Assembly (NCBI GenBank): GCA_041846495.1
Contig: JBGZEX010000093.1
Span: forward strand, 1-32,010
Length of the DNA stretch: 32,010 nucleotides
Reading direction: 5' to 3'
Source: JBGZEX01 sp041846495
Lineage (GTDB): Bacteria; Bacteroidota; Bacteroidia; Bacteroidales; Marinifilaceae
In this document: in pieces, positions 17,364-27,400 of the stretch
How positions within the stretch are numbered: position 1 is the first letter of the stretch
How the letters are laid out: every line of letters starts with the position of its first letter
Program-made: the position numbers and the translations under genes
The notes under the pieces: generated by a model
Told to the model about the DNA's origin: nothing
The model's database searches: none
What the model saw: the letters and a program-made list of their open reading frames with translations, nothing else

Positions 17364-18575
17364 CTATCTCCCTTTCTTTATCCTCAAAAGATTTCCCTCT
17401 CTTTCGATTTTCACCTTACCGTTAAGTTCGAATATGCGCAATATCGGCTCTATGGAAGTATTGCGATCTACATTCAATCCGAAACGGAAATCTTTTACTT
17501 CACGATTTTCATAAACGACTTCCACATCGTACCAACGGGAAAAGGCTTTCATTATATCTTCGAGTCGCACATCCCGGAAACGGAATTTTCCGTCTTTCCA
17601 TGCGATAAAATCATGTACATCCACTGCGGATATTTCCGTAGCGCCGGTCTCCTTGTCCAATACGAAATGCTCGTCGGGATTCAATTGTCCGGATATGCCG
17701 AAATTTCCCCCCGATACCAAAACCGAACCGCTGACCAATGTGACGGCGGAAATCCGCTCTTCTTCATAAGCAAAAACATTGAAACTCGTCCCCAATACCG
17801 TAACATCGTAATCCGGAGTCTTTACCACAAAGGGCATATCTTCGTTTTTCGCTACTTCGAAATAAGCCTCTCCCACCAATTCCACTTCCCGTTTATCTCC
17901 CGAAAAATTCACGGGATAACGAAGTTTCGACATCGAATTCAAATGCACGACAGTCCCATCACTCAGTCTTAAACCGTATTCTCCGCATCGGGGAACTTCA
18001 AGGATATTATAAAAAACCGTATCTTTCGGTTTCTCTCTCCCTGCGGTCTCATACGAAATTCTCGAAGAATCGTTATAAATCAAAGCTTCCCGATTATCCT
18101 TTATAATCAACATGCCTCCGGCACCCAAATCGACGACCTCCCCGTCGGACAAAGTCAAAACGGCTTTTTGCGTCCCCGGAACTACGCAATGCGACGAAGG
18201 CAAAGCGGAATGCGGAGGAAATATCTCCGTCCTCCACATATAAAATGCGATTCCGAGCGGAATGGCAATTATCGCCGCATATTTCACCAAATCGAACCGC
18301 ATCTTCCGCTGTTTTCTCAATTTCCTCTTCCGACAGAAGTTCTCCCAGCCTACGTTTTTCGCGAAAAGAGACAATTCCTTTTCCAAACGCTTCCTGTTTT
18401 CTTGCGTCATAATCGTTTCGTACAATCGCATATGCTCCTCCGATGCGAGTTTCCATTTTTCCAGATAAACGGCATCTTCTTCCGATAAATTTCCCAACAA
18501 AACTTCCGAAATCATTCGGGCAATCATAAATTCTTCTTCCGAACAAATATCTTTTTCCTTATCTTTTTTTCTCAT
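17364..18575 (-). CDS. FecR family anti-sigma factor (locus A)
   Basis: The 403-residue single-span membrane protein has a cytoplasmic N-terminal helical part (1-90) with EEDAVYLEKWKLASEEHMRLY, which would hold the sigma factor. A transmembrane helix lies at ~96-114 (LVKYAAIIAIPLGIAFYMW). The periplasmic FecR domain spans ~194-290 (VPRCGEYGLRLSDGTVVHLNS, split over 194-214; GEAYFEVAKNEDMPFVV; LGTSFNVFAY). A DUF4974-like C-terminal domain spans ~325-400 (FRDVRLEDIMKAFSRWYDVEV). In this family the C-terminal domain meets the STN domain of the partner transporter and relays substrate binding to the sigma factor. It is separated from the sigma gene by 227 bp, much more than in locus B. Confidence 0.93.
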   Translation of the reverse strand: MRKKDKEKDICSEEEFMIARMISEVLLGNLSEEDAVYLEKWKLASEEHMRLYETIMTQENRKRLEKELSLFAKNVGWENFCRKRKLRKQRKMRFDLVKYAAIIAIPLGIAFYMWRTEIFPPHSALPSSHCVVPGTQKAVLTLSDGEVVDLGAGGMLIIKDNREALIYNDSSRISYETAGREKPKDTVFYNILEVPRCGEYGLRLSDGTVVHLNSMSKLRYPVNFSGDKREVELVGEAYFEVAKNEDMPFVVKTPDYDVTVLGTSFNVFAYEEERISAVTLVSGSVLVSGGNFGISGQLNPDEHFVLDKETGATEISAVDVHDFIAWKDGKFRFRDVRLEDIMKAFSRWYDVEVVYENREVKDFRFGLNVDRNTSIEPILRIFELNGKVKIEREGNLLRIKKGR

Positions 18576-18758
18576 ACAAACCTTTATTTTTCCGACACAA
18601 CGGATTCGACCTTTATATTGAAAACACCGAATTTATTTTTTATGGGGAAAATGTTTATTATGTTTATATTATTTCCACATTTTTTAACCTTATGCCTCTT
18701 CAACTCCCTTTCTTTTCAAAAGCCGGATTTTCGTACCTTAAGATACCGGGAAATATAT

Positions 18759-18818
18759 ATTCGGATGCAAATAAAATCGGAAGGTTATCCGAATGCCTGT
18801 TATTATTCCAATTCGGAT
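18759..18818 (-). promoter_or_regulatory. Three copies of an 8-bp motif forming mutually exclusive hairpins at the sigma/FecR junction
   Basis: ATTCGGAT occurs at 18759-18766 and 18811-18818, and its complement ATCCGAAT at 18787-18794. In the minus-strand transcript the middle copy can pair with the upstream copy (loop 16 nt, containing the sigma stop codon) or with the downstream copy (loop 20 nt), but not with both. The remainder of the 227-bp gap down to 18576 is AT-rich and holds no gene I support. TTTATTTG within the second loop (minus strand) is one base away from the -7 consensus and could be an internal promoter for the FecR gene. Confidence 0.4.
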
Positions 18819-19336
18819 AAAAATATAAAAACAAGATAGTAGTAATCCTTAAGAAGGAGTTTTAACTTTTTGTAAGCGATTTTTTTCAATGTATGTACGG
18901 AACTTTCCGCAATACTCAATTCTTCTGCGATTTCATTGTTTTTCAAGCCGTCTAAAGACAATAAAATCACCTCGCGACTCCGCTCCGGAAGAGAATTCAC
19001 CGCACGGTAAAATATGCGGAAAGCTTCTTTTTCGATAAGATTATTCGTAAAAAATACGGAAGATTCCAAATCCGAAACATCTTCCGTCTTGTATCTGTGA
19101 GCCCGGATATAATTCAAACTGCAATTGCGAACTATTATGTAAAGAAACGATTTTATTTTAAGATAGTTATCGAATTTTGCCCGAGAGTTCCAAAACGTTA
19201 AAAAGCATTCCTGTACGATATCCGCAGCCTCGGCCTCATCTTTCACATATCCGTAAGCGAACATACACAATGCCGGATAAAATTCGTCGAATAAATTCCG
19301 GAACGAGGCTTCGCTTCCATCCCATTCCTTATTCAT
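18803..19336 (-). CDS. ECF RNA polymerase sigma-70 factor (locus A)
   Basis: This 177-residue group IV sigma factor has region 2 at ~10-80 (FDEFYPALCMFAYGYVKDEAEAADIVQECFLTFW, read in two parts; the -10 binding helix) and region 4 at ~112-162 (LPERSREVILLSLDGLKNNEIAEEL, then SSVHTLKKIAYKKL as the recognition helix). No anti-sigma-like extension is present. It is the first gene of locus A, transcribed from a promoter about 25-35 bp upstream. Its expected role is to switch on the downstream importer when the FecR protein is relieved by substrate-loaded SusC. The start at MNKEWDG is supported by the promoter spacing. Confidence 0.94.
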   Translation of the reverse strand: MNKEWDGSEASFRNLFDEFYPALCMFAYGYVKDEAEAADIVQECFLTFWNSRAKFDNYLKIKSFLYIIVRNCSLNYIRAHRYKTEDVSDLESSVFFTNNLIEKEAFRIFYRAVNSLPERSREVILLSLDGLKNNEIAEELSIAESSVHTLKKIAYKKLKLLLKDYYYLVFIFLSELE

Positions 19337-19367
19337 TTGAAAACTTCTTTACATATCGGTTAGAATG

Positions 19368-19397
19368 CAAATTTAATATAATAAGTCAAGTTTTCAA
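19368..19397 (-). promoter_or_regulatory. Promoter of locus A (TTG - 19 bp - TAAATTTG)
   Basis: On the minus strand TTG (19395-19397) is followed after exactly 19 bp by TAAATTTG (19368-19375). This fits the Bacteroidota housekeeping promoter TTTG-N19-21-TAnnTTTG at both elements. It predicts transcription from near 19361 and a leader of about 25 nt before the sigma gene. Recognition by the housekeeping sigma suggests basal expression of the regulator. Promoters used by the ECF sigma itself could not be identified. Confidence 0.65.
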
Positions 19398-19420
19398 GAA
19401 TCAGCCCGGATTTTCGGAAT

Positions 19421-19466
19421 CAAAAAACGGGTCGTCCCGGAGCCCGAAGCTCCCGAACGACCCGTT
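19421..19466 (-). terminator. Intrinsic terminator of locus B
   Basis: A GC-rich stem pairs 19426-19443 with 19449-19466 (10 bp AACGGGTCGT, two mismatched positions, then GGAGC) around the 5-nt loop CCGAA. On the minus strand the stem is followed directly by a run of six T. It lies 34 bp after the stop of the TlpA-like gene and just upstream of the locus A promoter, so the two loci are separate transcription units. Confidence 0.88.
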
Positions 19467-19500
19467 CACGTAAAAATCCGAGTCCCTTCCTATCTCGAGG

Positions 19501-20676
19501 TTACATCCCCATAGCCGGCATGGCCACGGTTTTTTTGCCGGCCGTCAATTCTTTCAACTTATCGGTCAAAGCCTCTCCCCTAAGATTTTTGGCCACAATC
19601 CGGCCGTCTTTATCCAGTACTACGATATAGGGTATTCCCGAAAATTGGTATTGTTTCATTATATCCTTTCCGGCTTTGGGGGCTATTACCTGTGTCCACG
19701 GCATACGCTCCTCCTGTAAAGCCTTATGCCATGCGCCTTCATCCTTATCGATGGAAACGCTCAGAAAAGCAACTCCTTTAGCCTCGAATTCCTTATAATC
19801 TTTTTTCAGATTTTGTATTTCCGCCCTACAGGGTCCGCACCAGGAAGCCCAGAAATCGAGGACAAGAATACTCCCTCTGAAATCCTGAGGTCCGAATTCA
19901 GCGTCTCCAGCCGGTGTCGGATAAGAAAATTCCGGGGCAAGTTTCCCCTCAGCCAACCGTTCTTTCAAGTTTTTTGCCTCTTCTCTTTCCTTTTTATATT
20001 TCAACAAAGGAGGATAGCCGGGATTCCTTTTCTCTATATTTCTCAGAACTCCGTCTACAAATCCGGTACAATCTTCTCCTCTGAGCATGGGCAATACGGC
20101 CAATACGCTATTATATCCGGAATAACGCTCCGCCAGATATTTCAATCTCGCTACCGACTCCTGCCCCAACATATCGTAAAAATCCATCGAAACCTGTTGT
20201 CTGGCCTTATCTTCCAAGCCCTCGATCTTATATACCCGTTGCGCTATGCCTATCATCAACTGATAATTGCGATAACTATCCCAATTCAACAAATTCATCA
20301 AATCGTTATTGGGACCGCCGTAAATATGCACATAAGGAGGATTTTTAATCACGATTTTAGCCGTATCCTTCCCGCGAAAATCGATCTCCAAATCCTCGTC
20401 TTCCGCCCAGAAATTCACGGCCTGCCATTTCTGACAGTCCAAAGTATAAACTCCCGGAAAATCCACTTTCATCTTGAATTCATATCTCCCGTCCGCATCC
20501 GGTTTGCACGAATCCACCACGATCCGATCAAAACCGCTGTATTTGACAATCGACATATTGAATCTGTCGTCAGGAAAGCGAACTTTCCCTTTGATTGTTA
20601 TCGTTTTCTCCTCCGAACAGCCTGCTGTCGCAAGGAATAAAACTCCCAACACTAAAAAACTAAAAAACCTATTCAT
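19501..20676 (-). CDS. TlpA-like thioredoxin-fold lipoprotein with DUF4369-like N-terminus (locus B)
   Basis: The 391-residue lipoprotein has lipobox ATAGC (C20). Residues ~25-125 match the DUF4369-type N-terminal domain (TITIKGKVRFPDDRFNMS, then YEFKMKVDFPGVYTLD). A helical linker follows, then an AhpC/TSA-thioredoxin domain at ~248-375. The redox motif WCGPC is intact (FWASWCGPCRAEI, C280 and C283) and the cis-proline is at P349 (SGIPY). It would act as a thiol-disulfide oxidoreductase on the periplasmic side. It is the last gene of locus B, 32 bp after the PKD-like gene, and has no counterpart in locus A. The C-terminus ends in a methionine-rich tail (AMPAMGM) that I cannot explain. TlpA-like lipoproteins often accompany SusCD loci of this type, but their targets are unknown. 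Confidence 0.9.
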   Translation of the reverse strand: MNRFFSFLVLGVLFLATAGCSEEKTITIKGKVRFPDDRFNMSIVKYSGFDRIVVDSCKPDADGRYEFKMKVDFPGVYTLDCQKWQAVNFWAEDEDLEIDFRGKDTAKIVIKNPPYVHIYGGPNNDLMNLLNWDSYRNYQLMIGIAQRVYKIEGLEDKARQQVSMDFYDMLGQESVARLKYLAERYSGYNSVLAVLPMLRGEDCTGFVDGVLRNIEKRNPGYPPLLKYKKEREEAKNLKERLAEGKLAPEFSYPTPAGDAEFGPQDFRGSILVLDFWASWCGPCRAEIQNLKKDYKEFEAKGVAFLSVSIDKDEGAWHKALQEERMPWTQVIAPKAGKDIMKQYQFSGIPYIVVLDKDGRIVAKNLRGEALTDKLKELTAGKKTVAMPAMGM

Positions 20677-20708
20677 ATTTTCCGACTATATTAATTTAAT
20701 AATTCATC

Positions 20709-22262
20709 TCAGTTTTTATAATACATATCCCTTATCCCGTTAAAACCGGAATATTCCTTCGGTACACCCTGCACCGAACCATTCATTTCATTGAATTTCA
20801 ACTTATAAACCTTTCCCGAATTCCCGTTATTCGTAGCGATAAACAATATTTTCCCATTATTATTCTTATCCTTTTCGTTCACATATATTTTCATTTGCAT
20901 GATTTTTTCCCCGCCTCCGACACTCATCACGGAAACACTCCGATCGCGACCGTAACGATAGCAATACACCTTGGTATCCGTCGCATAAAACATCATATCC
21001 CCGCGAGTCCCGAATGCATAAGTCTTAGCCTCCTTTATATCTTCCAAACGACTGATATCCCTGCATTCTATGGATACCGGTTCCTTGGATTTAAAATCGG
21101 CTCTGAACAAATAAGGCAATATCCCCCCTCCGGCAAGTTGTTTATGAAAAATCGCATTCGTGCTTCCGTCCTTTCCTTCGCCCAGAAAAACGAATTGAAA
21201 TTCCGGATCGATTTTCCCGGGATTGAAAATATCGGAAGTAGAATTCGGAACGGAAAGTTCTCCCCACAATTTTATAATCAAAAAACGATGTCCTTCGGTA
21301 TCGAAAAATACGGCCCGCGTACCCGGATTATTTCCGGAATTGGTAAGAGGGGCCAAAATCGGAGCCGCACGATAGGAATCGAGGCCGGCCGCATTTTTAG
21401 CCGCATCGAATACGGCACTTCCCCAAACCATCATATAAGCGACGTAGTATATTTTCCCGTCGTTCACAATCGTTTCGAATCCGCCGTTTTCGGGAGAGTA
21501 ATGATAAGCTTCCGGAGCCGAAACCGCAGGAGTTCCCACCGTTTGATTGAAAAGGGAAATATACGTCGCATCGGGTTTCAATTTATAAGTCCCCGGATCT
21601 ACGACATAACCGCCCTCTTCCGAGAAAACATAGAGATTTTTTCTCTTCGTATGAATACCGTTGGCTATGAATCTCCCCTTTTTAATTTTCCGTCCCTCGT
21701 TCGCCGATGAAAAGTGATTCCTTATCACATCGCCCTTTCCTCCCGGTACGATATCCCCGTCCTGTATAAAACTTATATCTCCATTGCCGTTTCCATCCTC
21801 ATCCAAAACCATCCAACCGTTCAAGGGAGATATCACAAAAGAGAACTTCAGTTCCGAAACGGCCCGGGTTTGCTTATTGGTAACCTTAAATACGGCCCAA
21901 TAATTCTCGGGAGTTTCCTGAATCCGGTATTCCAGATTCATGGACGTACTTATAACTTCCGGTTGCACAAAATGTCCGTATCCTCCTTTAGGCGTTTTAT
22001 AATAGCGTTTCCATTCGAATTCGTAATCTCCGACCTCCGTTCCTTCCGCAAACTTAATTACGGGATTCAATTTCACCAATTCGTTTTCCAGGCAAACGAA
22101 TGAATTCTCGTTATCGGTTACCCCGGGAATGGATTCGATAACCGCCTCCCCTATATTCTCCCGGTAGTCGTAATTTCCTTTATCCTTATAACAACTGCCG
22201 AATAGCCCAAACGACAGCAATAAAGAAAACGCCAGTATATATTTTTGTTTCATATGCTCCAT
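20709..22262 (-). CDS. PKD-like family lipoprotein (locus B)
   Basis: The 517-residue lipoprotein has lipobox LFGSC (C24 counted from the first ATG), followed by YKDKGNYDYREN, the family motif shared with the locus A paralogue. Residues ~40-150 are beta-rich and PKD-like (YEFEWKRYYKTPKGGYG; YWAVFKVTNKQTRAVSEL). The rest contains repeated GKIYYVAYMM, GDMMFYATDTKVYCYRYG and GKILFIATNNGNSGKVYKL type strands that look propeller-like (inference). The first ATG at 22262 is followed by a second at 22253 (MKQKYILAF), which gives a more typical signal peptide; either is possible. It lies 26 bp after the DUF4843 gene and 32 bp before the TlpA-like gene. Confidence 0.82.
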   Translation of the reverse strand: MEHMKQKYILAFSLLLSFGLFGSCYKDKGNYDYRENIGEAVIESIPGVTDNENSFVCLENELVKLNPVIKFAEGTEVGDYEFEWKRYYKTPKGGYGHFVQPEVISTSMNLEYRIQETPENYWAVFKVTNKQTRAVSELKFSFVISPLNGWMVLDEDGNGNGDISFIQDGDIVPGGKGDVIRNHFSSANEGRKIKKGRFIANGIHTKRKNLYVFSEEGGYVVDPGTYKLKPDATYISLFNQTVGTPAVSAPEAYHYSPENGGFETIVNDGKIYYVAYMMVWGSAVFDAAKNAAGLDSYRAAPILAPLTNSGNNPGTRAVFFDTEGHRFLIIKLWGELSVPNSTSDIFNPGKIDPEFQFVFLGEGKDGSTNAIFHKQLAGGGILPYLFRADFKSKEPVSIECRDISRLEDIKEAKTYAFGTRGDMMFYATDTKVYCYRYGRDRSVSVMSVGGGEKIMQMKIYVNEKDKNNNGKILFIATNNGNSGKVYKLKFNEMNGSVQGVPKEYSGFNGIRDMYYKN

Positions 22263-22288
22263 TTAAATCGTTAAACTTTCATCTTCCT

Positions 22289-22972
22289 TCAATTCCCGAA
22301 CTTCATCGGACTTCCGTCGTCGTCAGGACGGGGATTTTTCTTTAACTCTTCATTTAATTTACGAGCTAAACTTTGATAATAATCCGCAGCATAAGCCGAT
22401 AAATCCAGCGTTCCCAATTGTTCGTACACGAATTTATACTTAGCTTGAGTACATTTCCCCAAAGCCCAATCGGCAGCCCAACCCGTAGGGTCCCTCCATT
22501 GAGTCGGAAAGCCCAGCATCATTTTCACCTGTAATTTATCGTATACTCCGCCGCATTCGAAATCCTCATTCGGAAGTATTCGAAAATCGATAACCAAGGG
22601 TTCATAGGTCAATCCGGCCTTGAAGACCTTGCACGGAACCACCGTATCCAACCTTCCGGCTTCCATAACGATTTCTCCGGGCATCTCGAAATTCACCCCC
22701 GCTACGGCCGTATGCGCATCCCCGTATCCGAGCTTTATCACCCTGTCTTTATCGGAAATTTCAGTCTGCACATGGAATCTTACGGAAAACGTCTTCTCGC
22801 TTATAGCTTCGTCTTCCACGAAAACTCCGTCTCCTTCAACCAGGATGATATTTACGGCAGCCGGGCCGAAATAATATTTCACCTCATCCTCGGAGCACGA
22901 CAGCATAAACAATAGCGTCATGCCCAAAAACATCCGTATCATATATATATGTTTCATAATCTTCTTTTTCAA
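22289..22972 (-). CDS. DUF4843 family lipoprotein (locus B)
   Basis: The 227-residue lipoprotein has lipobox FMLSC (C26 from the first ATG; MKHIYMIRM at residue 6 is an alternative start). The DUF4843-like body includes KTFSVRFHVQTEISDKDRVI at ~60-80, HTAVAGVNFEMPGEIVMEAG at ~86-106, LVIDFRILPNEDFECG at ~126-141, and the aromatic segment FPTQWRDPTGWAADWALG at ~155-172. It ends DGSPMKFGN, echoing its locus A paralogue. It starts 6 bp after the SusD stop, which indicates tight co-expression with the importer. Function is not established for the family. Confidence 0.82.
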   Translation of the reverse strand: MKKKIMKHIYMIRMFLGMTLLFMLSCSEDEVKYYFGPAAVNIILVEGDGVFVEDEAISEKTFSVRFHVQTEISDKDRVIKLGYGDAHTAVAGVNFEMPGEIVMEAGRLDTVVPCKVFKAGLTYEPLVIDFRILPNEDFECGGVYDKLQVKMMLGFPTQWRDPTGWAADWALGKCTQAKYKFVYEQLGTLDLSAYAADYYQSLARKLNEELKKNPRPDDDGSPMKFGN

Positions 22973-22978
22973 ATAAAC

Positions 22979-24427
22979 TTATTTTCTCCGCCCCAAATCG
23001 ATTTCCACATCCGGCATCGGGAATACGTATGCGGCATTGGCATGCACTCCGTCTATATTCACCGTGCCTACGCGTTTGTGATAAAAATACAACTGTCCCT
23101 CGCCTGCGAACTCTCTGTAATATTCTTTTGCTATCTCCTTTTGCAAAACATCCTTATCGATATTCGAAAAACCGTCCAAACCGCGAGCTTCTCTCACGGC
23201 ATTCAACATGCGCAAGGCCCCGTCGATATCTTTTTCCTTCAAACATTCGGCAGCAATATAATACATCTCGGTCAAACGAATGGCAGGCATTCTGTCGCGA
23301 AGAGGGCGTATATTTCCTTTCCCCGGTACGAACTGGCTTTCCAACTGCCAGAATTTCGAAAATACGTCGGCAGCTCCTCCGTAGGTTTCGAAAATCGCCT
23401 TCCGGTAATCGTCCGGTTCGAATAATTGAGAAGGTTGTATGCGCAAAGTCTGCGGTTTGGTAAACTCTCGGAAACTCCCTTTAATATACTCGATCAATTT
23501 GGATATATTGAAGGCGAACAAATGTTCGGAAGCAAAGGTCCTGTCCCGCAAATTGATATAAGTGGTCGTCAAATCATCCGGTTTTACCCAGGGAAACAAT
23601 CCTTTGCTTTCATGGGCGTCGATAACTTCTCCCGCCGCTTCCAATGCCTTATCCGTATAGCCCGCATACAGGCAGGCTCTGGCTTTCAACCCCAAAACCG
23701 CATAATAATTCAAATGAAAATTCCGGTTGACCAAATAACCGTTATCCTTGCCCTTCACATCCTTTCCCGTATATAAGGGATCCGCCTTCAGCAAATTCAA
23801 AGCCGCATCCGTATCTTCCAATATCTTCTCCATAACTTTTTCAGGCGTCAACTGAGGAAATATTGCCGGAAGCGGACTTTCGACATAAGGGATGGAAATC
23901 TTCGCTCCGGTGGAAAAATCCCGAGCGGCATACATTCTCAAAATATCAAAATGAACAAAAGCCCTGAGAGCCAATGCCTCTCCCCGGATAATTGCATAGT
24001 TATCTCCCTTAAGCACATCCTTTTTGAGTTCCGTATATTGTATCAACGTATTAATATTCGTTATAACATTATACATCCCGTTCCACACCTTTTCAATCCT
24101 GTTTTTCGTCCCGTCTTTTTCATAATTATAATCCCGCAGATAATTATAATCGGAATTATTATAAAAGGCATCTCCGCCTCCCCATTCCTGTCCGAGTACC
24201 CCAATCATCCCGAAAGTCAATTCTTTTCCGTACAACTCGGCTTTCGACAAACCGATGTAAATACCTGCCAAAGCACTTTTAAACCCCTCCTCCGTAGTGA
24301 AATGTTTGGAAGCTTCCTCTTCGGTCTTGGGTTTTACATCCAACCAATCGTTACACGAAGCGGCAAATACCGAAACCGCGACCATGTAAAAACACAATTG
24401 CAATTTAATATATCTTTTATTTTTCAT
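22979..24427 (-). CDS. SusD/RagB family outer-membrane lipoprotein (locus B)
   Basis: The 482-residue lipoprotein has lipobox FAASC with C25, then NDWLDVKPKTEEEASKHF, the classic SusD N-terminal phrase. Other family signatures are TEEGFKSALAGIYIGLS (~45-61), GEALALRAFVHFDILRMYAAR (~147-167), LKARACLYAGYTDKALEAAGEV (TPR-like), IRLTEMYYIAAECLKEKDIDGAL (~395-417), LNAVREARGLDGF and EIAKEYYREFAGEGQLYFYHKR near the C-terminus. It starts 16 bp after the SusC stop. It caps the SusC barrel from the outside in this class of importer. It is clearly related to the SusD of locus A but has diverged substantially. Confidence 0.94.
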   Translation of the reverse strand: MKNKRYIKLQLCFYMVAVSVFAASCNDWLDVKPKTEEEASKHFTTEEGFKSALAGIYIGLSKAELYGKELTFGMIGVLGQEWGGGDAFYNNSDYNYLRDYNYEKDGTKNRIEKVWNGMYNVITNINTLIQYTELKKDVLKGDNYAIIRGEALALRAFVHFDILRMYAARDFSTGAKISIPYVESPLPAIFPQLTPEKVMEKILEDTDAALNLLKADPLYTGKDVKGKDNGYLVNRNFHLNYYAVLGLKARACLYAGYTDKALEAAGEVIDAHESKGLFPWVKPDDLTTTYINLRDRTFASEHLFAFNISKLIEYIKGSFREFTKPQTLRIQPSQLFEPDDYRKAIFETYGGAADVFSKFWQLESQFVPGKGNIRPLRDRMPAIRLTEMYYIAAECLKEKDIDGALRMLNAVREARGLDGFSNIDKDVLQKEIAKEYYREFAGEGQLYFYHKRVGTVNIDGVHANAAYVFPMPDVEIDLGRRK

Positions 24428-24443
24428 AATCCTGTATTTTCAA

Positions 24444-27400
24444 TTAGAACGTCGCTTGAAGTGAAAACGAAAAAGCCCGGGCAAAAGGATATTCTATACC
24501 CCGCTCCGCTTTTATCGTAGAAATCCGGAAAACATCGTTCATATAGAATGCGAGTTTCAACCGTTCAATCTTATAATTCTTCATAAAATCCGTAAAACGG
24601 AAATCATAACCTATATTCAATGAAGTCATTTGCATTTCCTTCACATCCTGTACAAAACGGGAGGTCGGACGGGTAATTTCGTCTCCTTTATTCAAGCGAC
24701 GGAATTTTGCGGGTAATCCGGGAGAAGTCCATCTATCGTTTAAAACCCGCTTATCCACATTATACTGCATATCCACATTTTCGACTTTATCTACCAAAGT
24801 CTGATTATAATACTGTCCTCCGAGCCTGTAAAAGAAAGAGGTGTTCACAAACCATCCCCTAAATTCGAAATTAAATCCGAAACTTCCGCTCAACTTAGGC
24901 AATTTATCTCCTACGACCACCTGATTTTTAGCTTTCCATCCGTAAACCATTTTTCCTTCGGGAGTTAAAAATATCTCTCTGCCGTTAACGGGATTTATTC
25001 CCAAAGAACGCACCGCCCATATGGCATCCATCGACTGTCCTTCCGCATAGCGCACCGAAGGCCTGGCGGCGGCGCCCGTTTTCTCAAGGTCGGGATTTCC
25101 TCCTCCGGCATTATCCTTATCGTCGTCTCTTCCCTTATTCATCACCAATAATGCGTCGGAAATCTTCCGTATTTTATTTTTATTATGCATCGCAGAGGCA
25201 AATACGCTTAAATACAAGCCCCGTTCTCCCTCCTTGAGTAAGCGGCAATTGATTTTCGTTTCAAATCCCCTATTACGCGTTTCTCCCAAATTTTCCGTAT
25301 ATGAAGAGAATCCGGCAGAAGGCGGTAAGGAAACGGGAGTCAATAAATTCTCCGTATCCTTAATATAATAATCGAATGTAAGATCGACGGCATCGAATAT
25401 GCTCAAATCCAACCCGATATTATTATCCCTTGTCTTTTGCCATTGCAGGTCCGGATTTGCCAATCCCAACAAATAACTTCCGATAATATTGTCGTAACTC
25501 TCATTATAATATTTATACGTAGCCACCGCTTGATAGGAATTGAAATTTTGGGAACCGGAAAAGCCGGTAGAAGCTCTCAGTCTCAAACGTTGCAGATATT
25601 CCGCATCCCGGAGAAAATGCTCCTTATGCACATTCCATCCTATACCTGCCGACCAGAAATGTCCCCAACGTCTGTCGGTTCCGAAGAGAGAAGACGCATT
25701 GGCTCTATATGTCAGGTCGGACAAATAGCGGTCGTCATAAGAATAGTTCGTAGATAAAAGCACACTGGCTTCCCGCACCAAATATTCGTCTCCCGTAGGA
25801 GCTCCCGACACATATTCTTTGGCATGAGTTATATAATCCATCTTATTATTGGCGAATCCCTGAGCACCGAATTCCACATAGTTGTAGTTTTTTTCCGAAA
25901 AACTCCATTGGGCATTCGCAAAAAATACATGGTTCCCCGCTTGTTTGGAATAGTTTGCAGACATATCCGTATTGTATTCGAAAGTTTTTCCGTTACCCAT
26001 CGAATATTTTCCTCTTTTAAAATATTCTTCTGTATCGGGCTTGATATCCTTAAACATGGTATGATCCCGGGGATAAAACAATTCCTTACCGCTCTTTTTA
26101 CTCACGATTCCTATACGGCCTTTGAATTTCATGCCCTCGAAAGCCGTCCATTCCACATAAAAATTATTGGTGATATCCGTATAATCGCTCTTATTTTGCG
26201 TATTGACTTCCGCATTCGACAAAGGATTGTAAATAGGATGAGTCCAGTAATTGACCTGCTCGTAATCGGCTAAAACTTCTCTTAAACTGCCGTCCTCATT
26301 ATAAGCCCTCCAATAAGGATTCAATTTGGCATATTCGGAAAAATTCCCATAAGGCGATTGGGTAGATTTGTTAAAAGTCACTGAAAGACGCTCCATAAAA
26401 AGAAGCGATTTATAGCGGTATTGGAAATTAAATCCTCCCGAAACCGTAGTCCGTTCGGAACCTTTCATAACTCCCTCCAAATTATTATATTGGAAATCGA
26501 CGCCGTATCGCACCGCATCGTCTCCCCCTTCGAAATTCATCGAATGTTTATGACCGATTCCCACTCTAAGCGGTTTGCTCAACCAGTAGGTATTCACTCC
26601 CCGGAGTATTTCCTTATAATATGCATGATATTTTTCATCCAGCTCCTGCTGAAATATGGGATTGCCTCCTTGATCCGTATAAATTCCCGCCAGTCTTTCG
26701 AGTTCCAATTTTTCCGCAGCATCGGCCAGATTATAACTGCCCAAATCGGGGATTTGTATATTGGTATTCCCGGTATATGATATCTTCAATCTTCCTTTTT
26801 CCGGTACGAATGTTTCGATTACCACGACTCCGTTAGCTCCCTTGGAACCGTATAAAGCTTTGGCCGTAGCATCTTTGAGCAAAGTAATGGATGCCACCCG
26901 GTTCATATCCATATCCATCACTTTTTCTATGGTTTGTTCGAATCCGTCTACGATAAAGAGAGGTTGGTTGGGATTGGTTTGGTACTTGTCTTTCATATCC
27001 GAAAAACTCGATGCTCCGCGCATTTGTATCTCGGGAAGCCGGTTCGGATCGGAGCCGAAATCATTATTTTCGATGAGTTGAAAAGAGGGATCGATATTTT
27101 TCAAGGATTGCAAAATATTTTGATTCCCCACCTTTTTCAACGCATCCGCTTTAATCGTATTCACAGCTCCCGTATAACTGTCGGCTTTTCGGGTGAAAAT
27201 CCCGGTTACCACGGCTTCGCCTATTTCGGTAAGGGATTTGGTCATCCGGATAAGCATGGGAGCATTCCGGACAATCTTCATCGTTACGGACTTATATCCT
27301 ATATAGGAAATCTCCACCTCCGCCGCATTTCCCGGTATTCGGAGTTCAAAGGTCCCGTCTTCGCCGGTAACCGTACCGACGGAAGTGCCTTTCACCTTTA

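Noticed and set aside
18618..18839. 73-codon plus-strand frame in the sigma/FecR gap with a hydrophobic start
   Set aside because: It overlaps the 3' end of the sigma gene, no promoter or translation signal was found, and the rest of the peptide has no recognisable pattern. It is most likely chance in AT-rich sequence.
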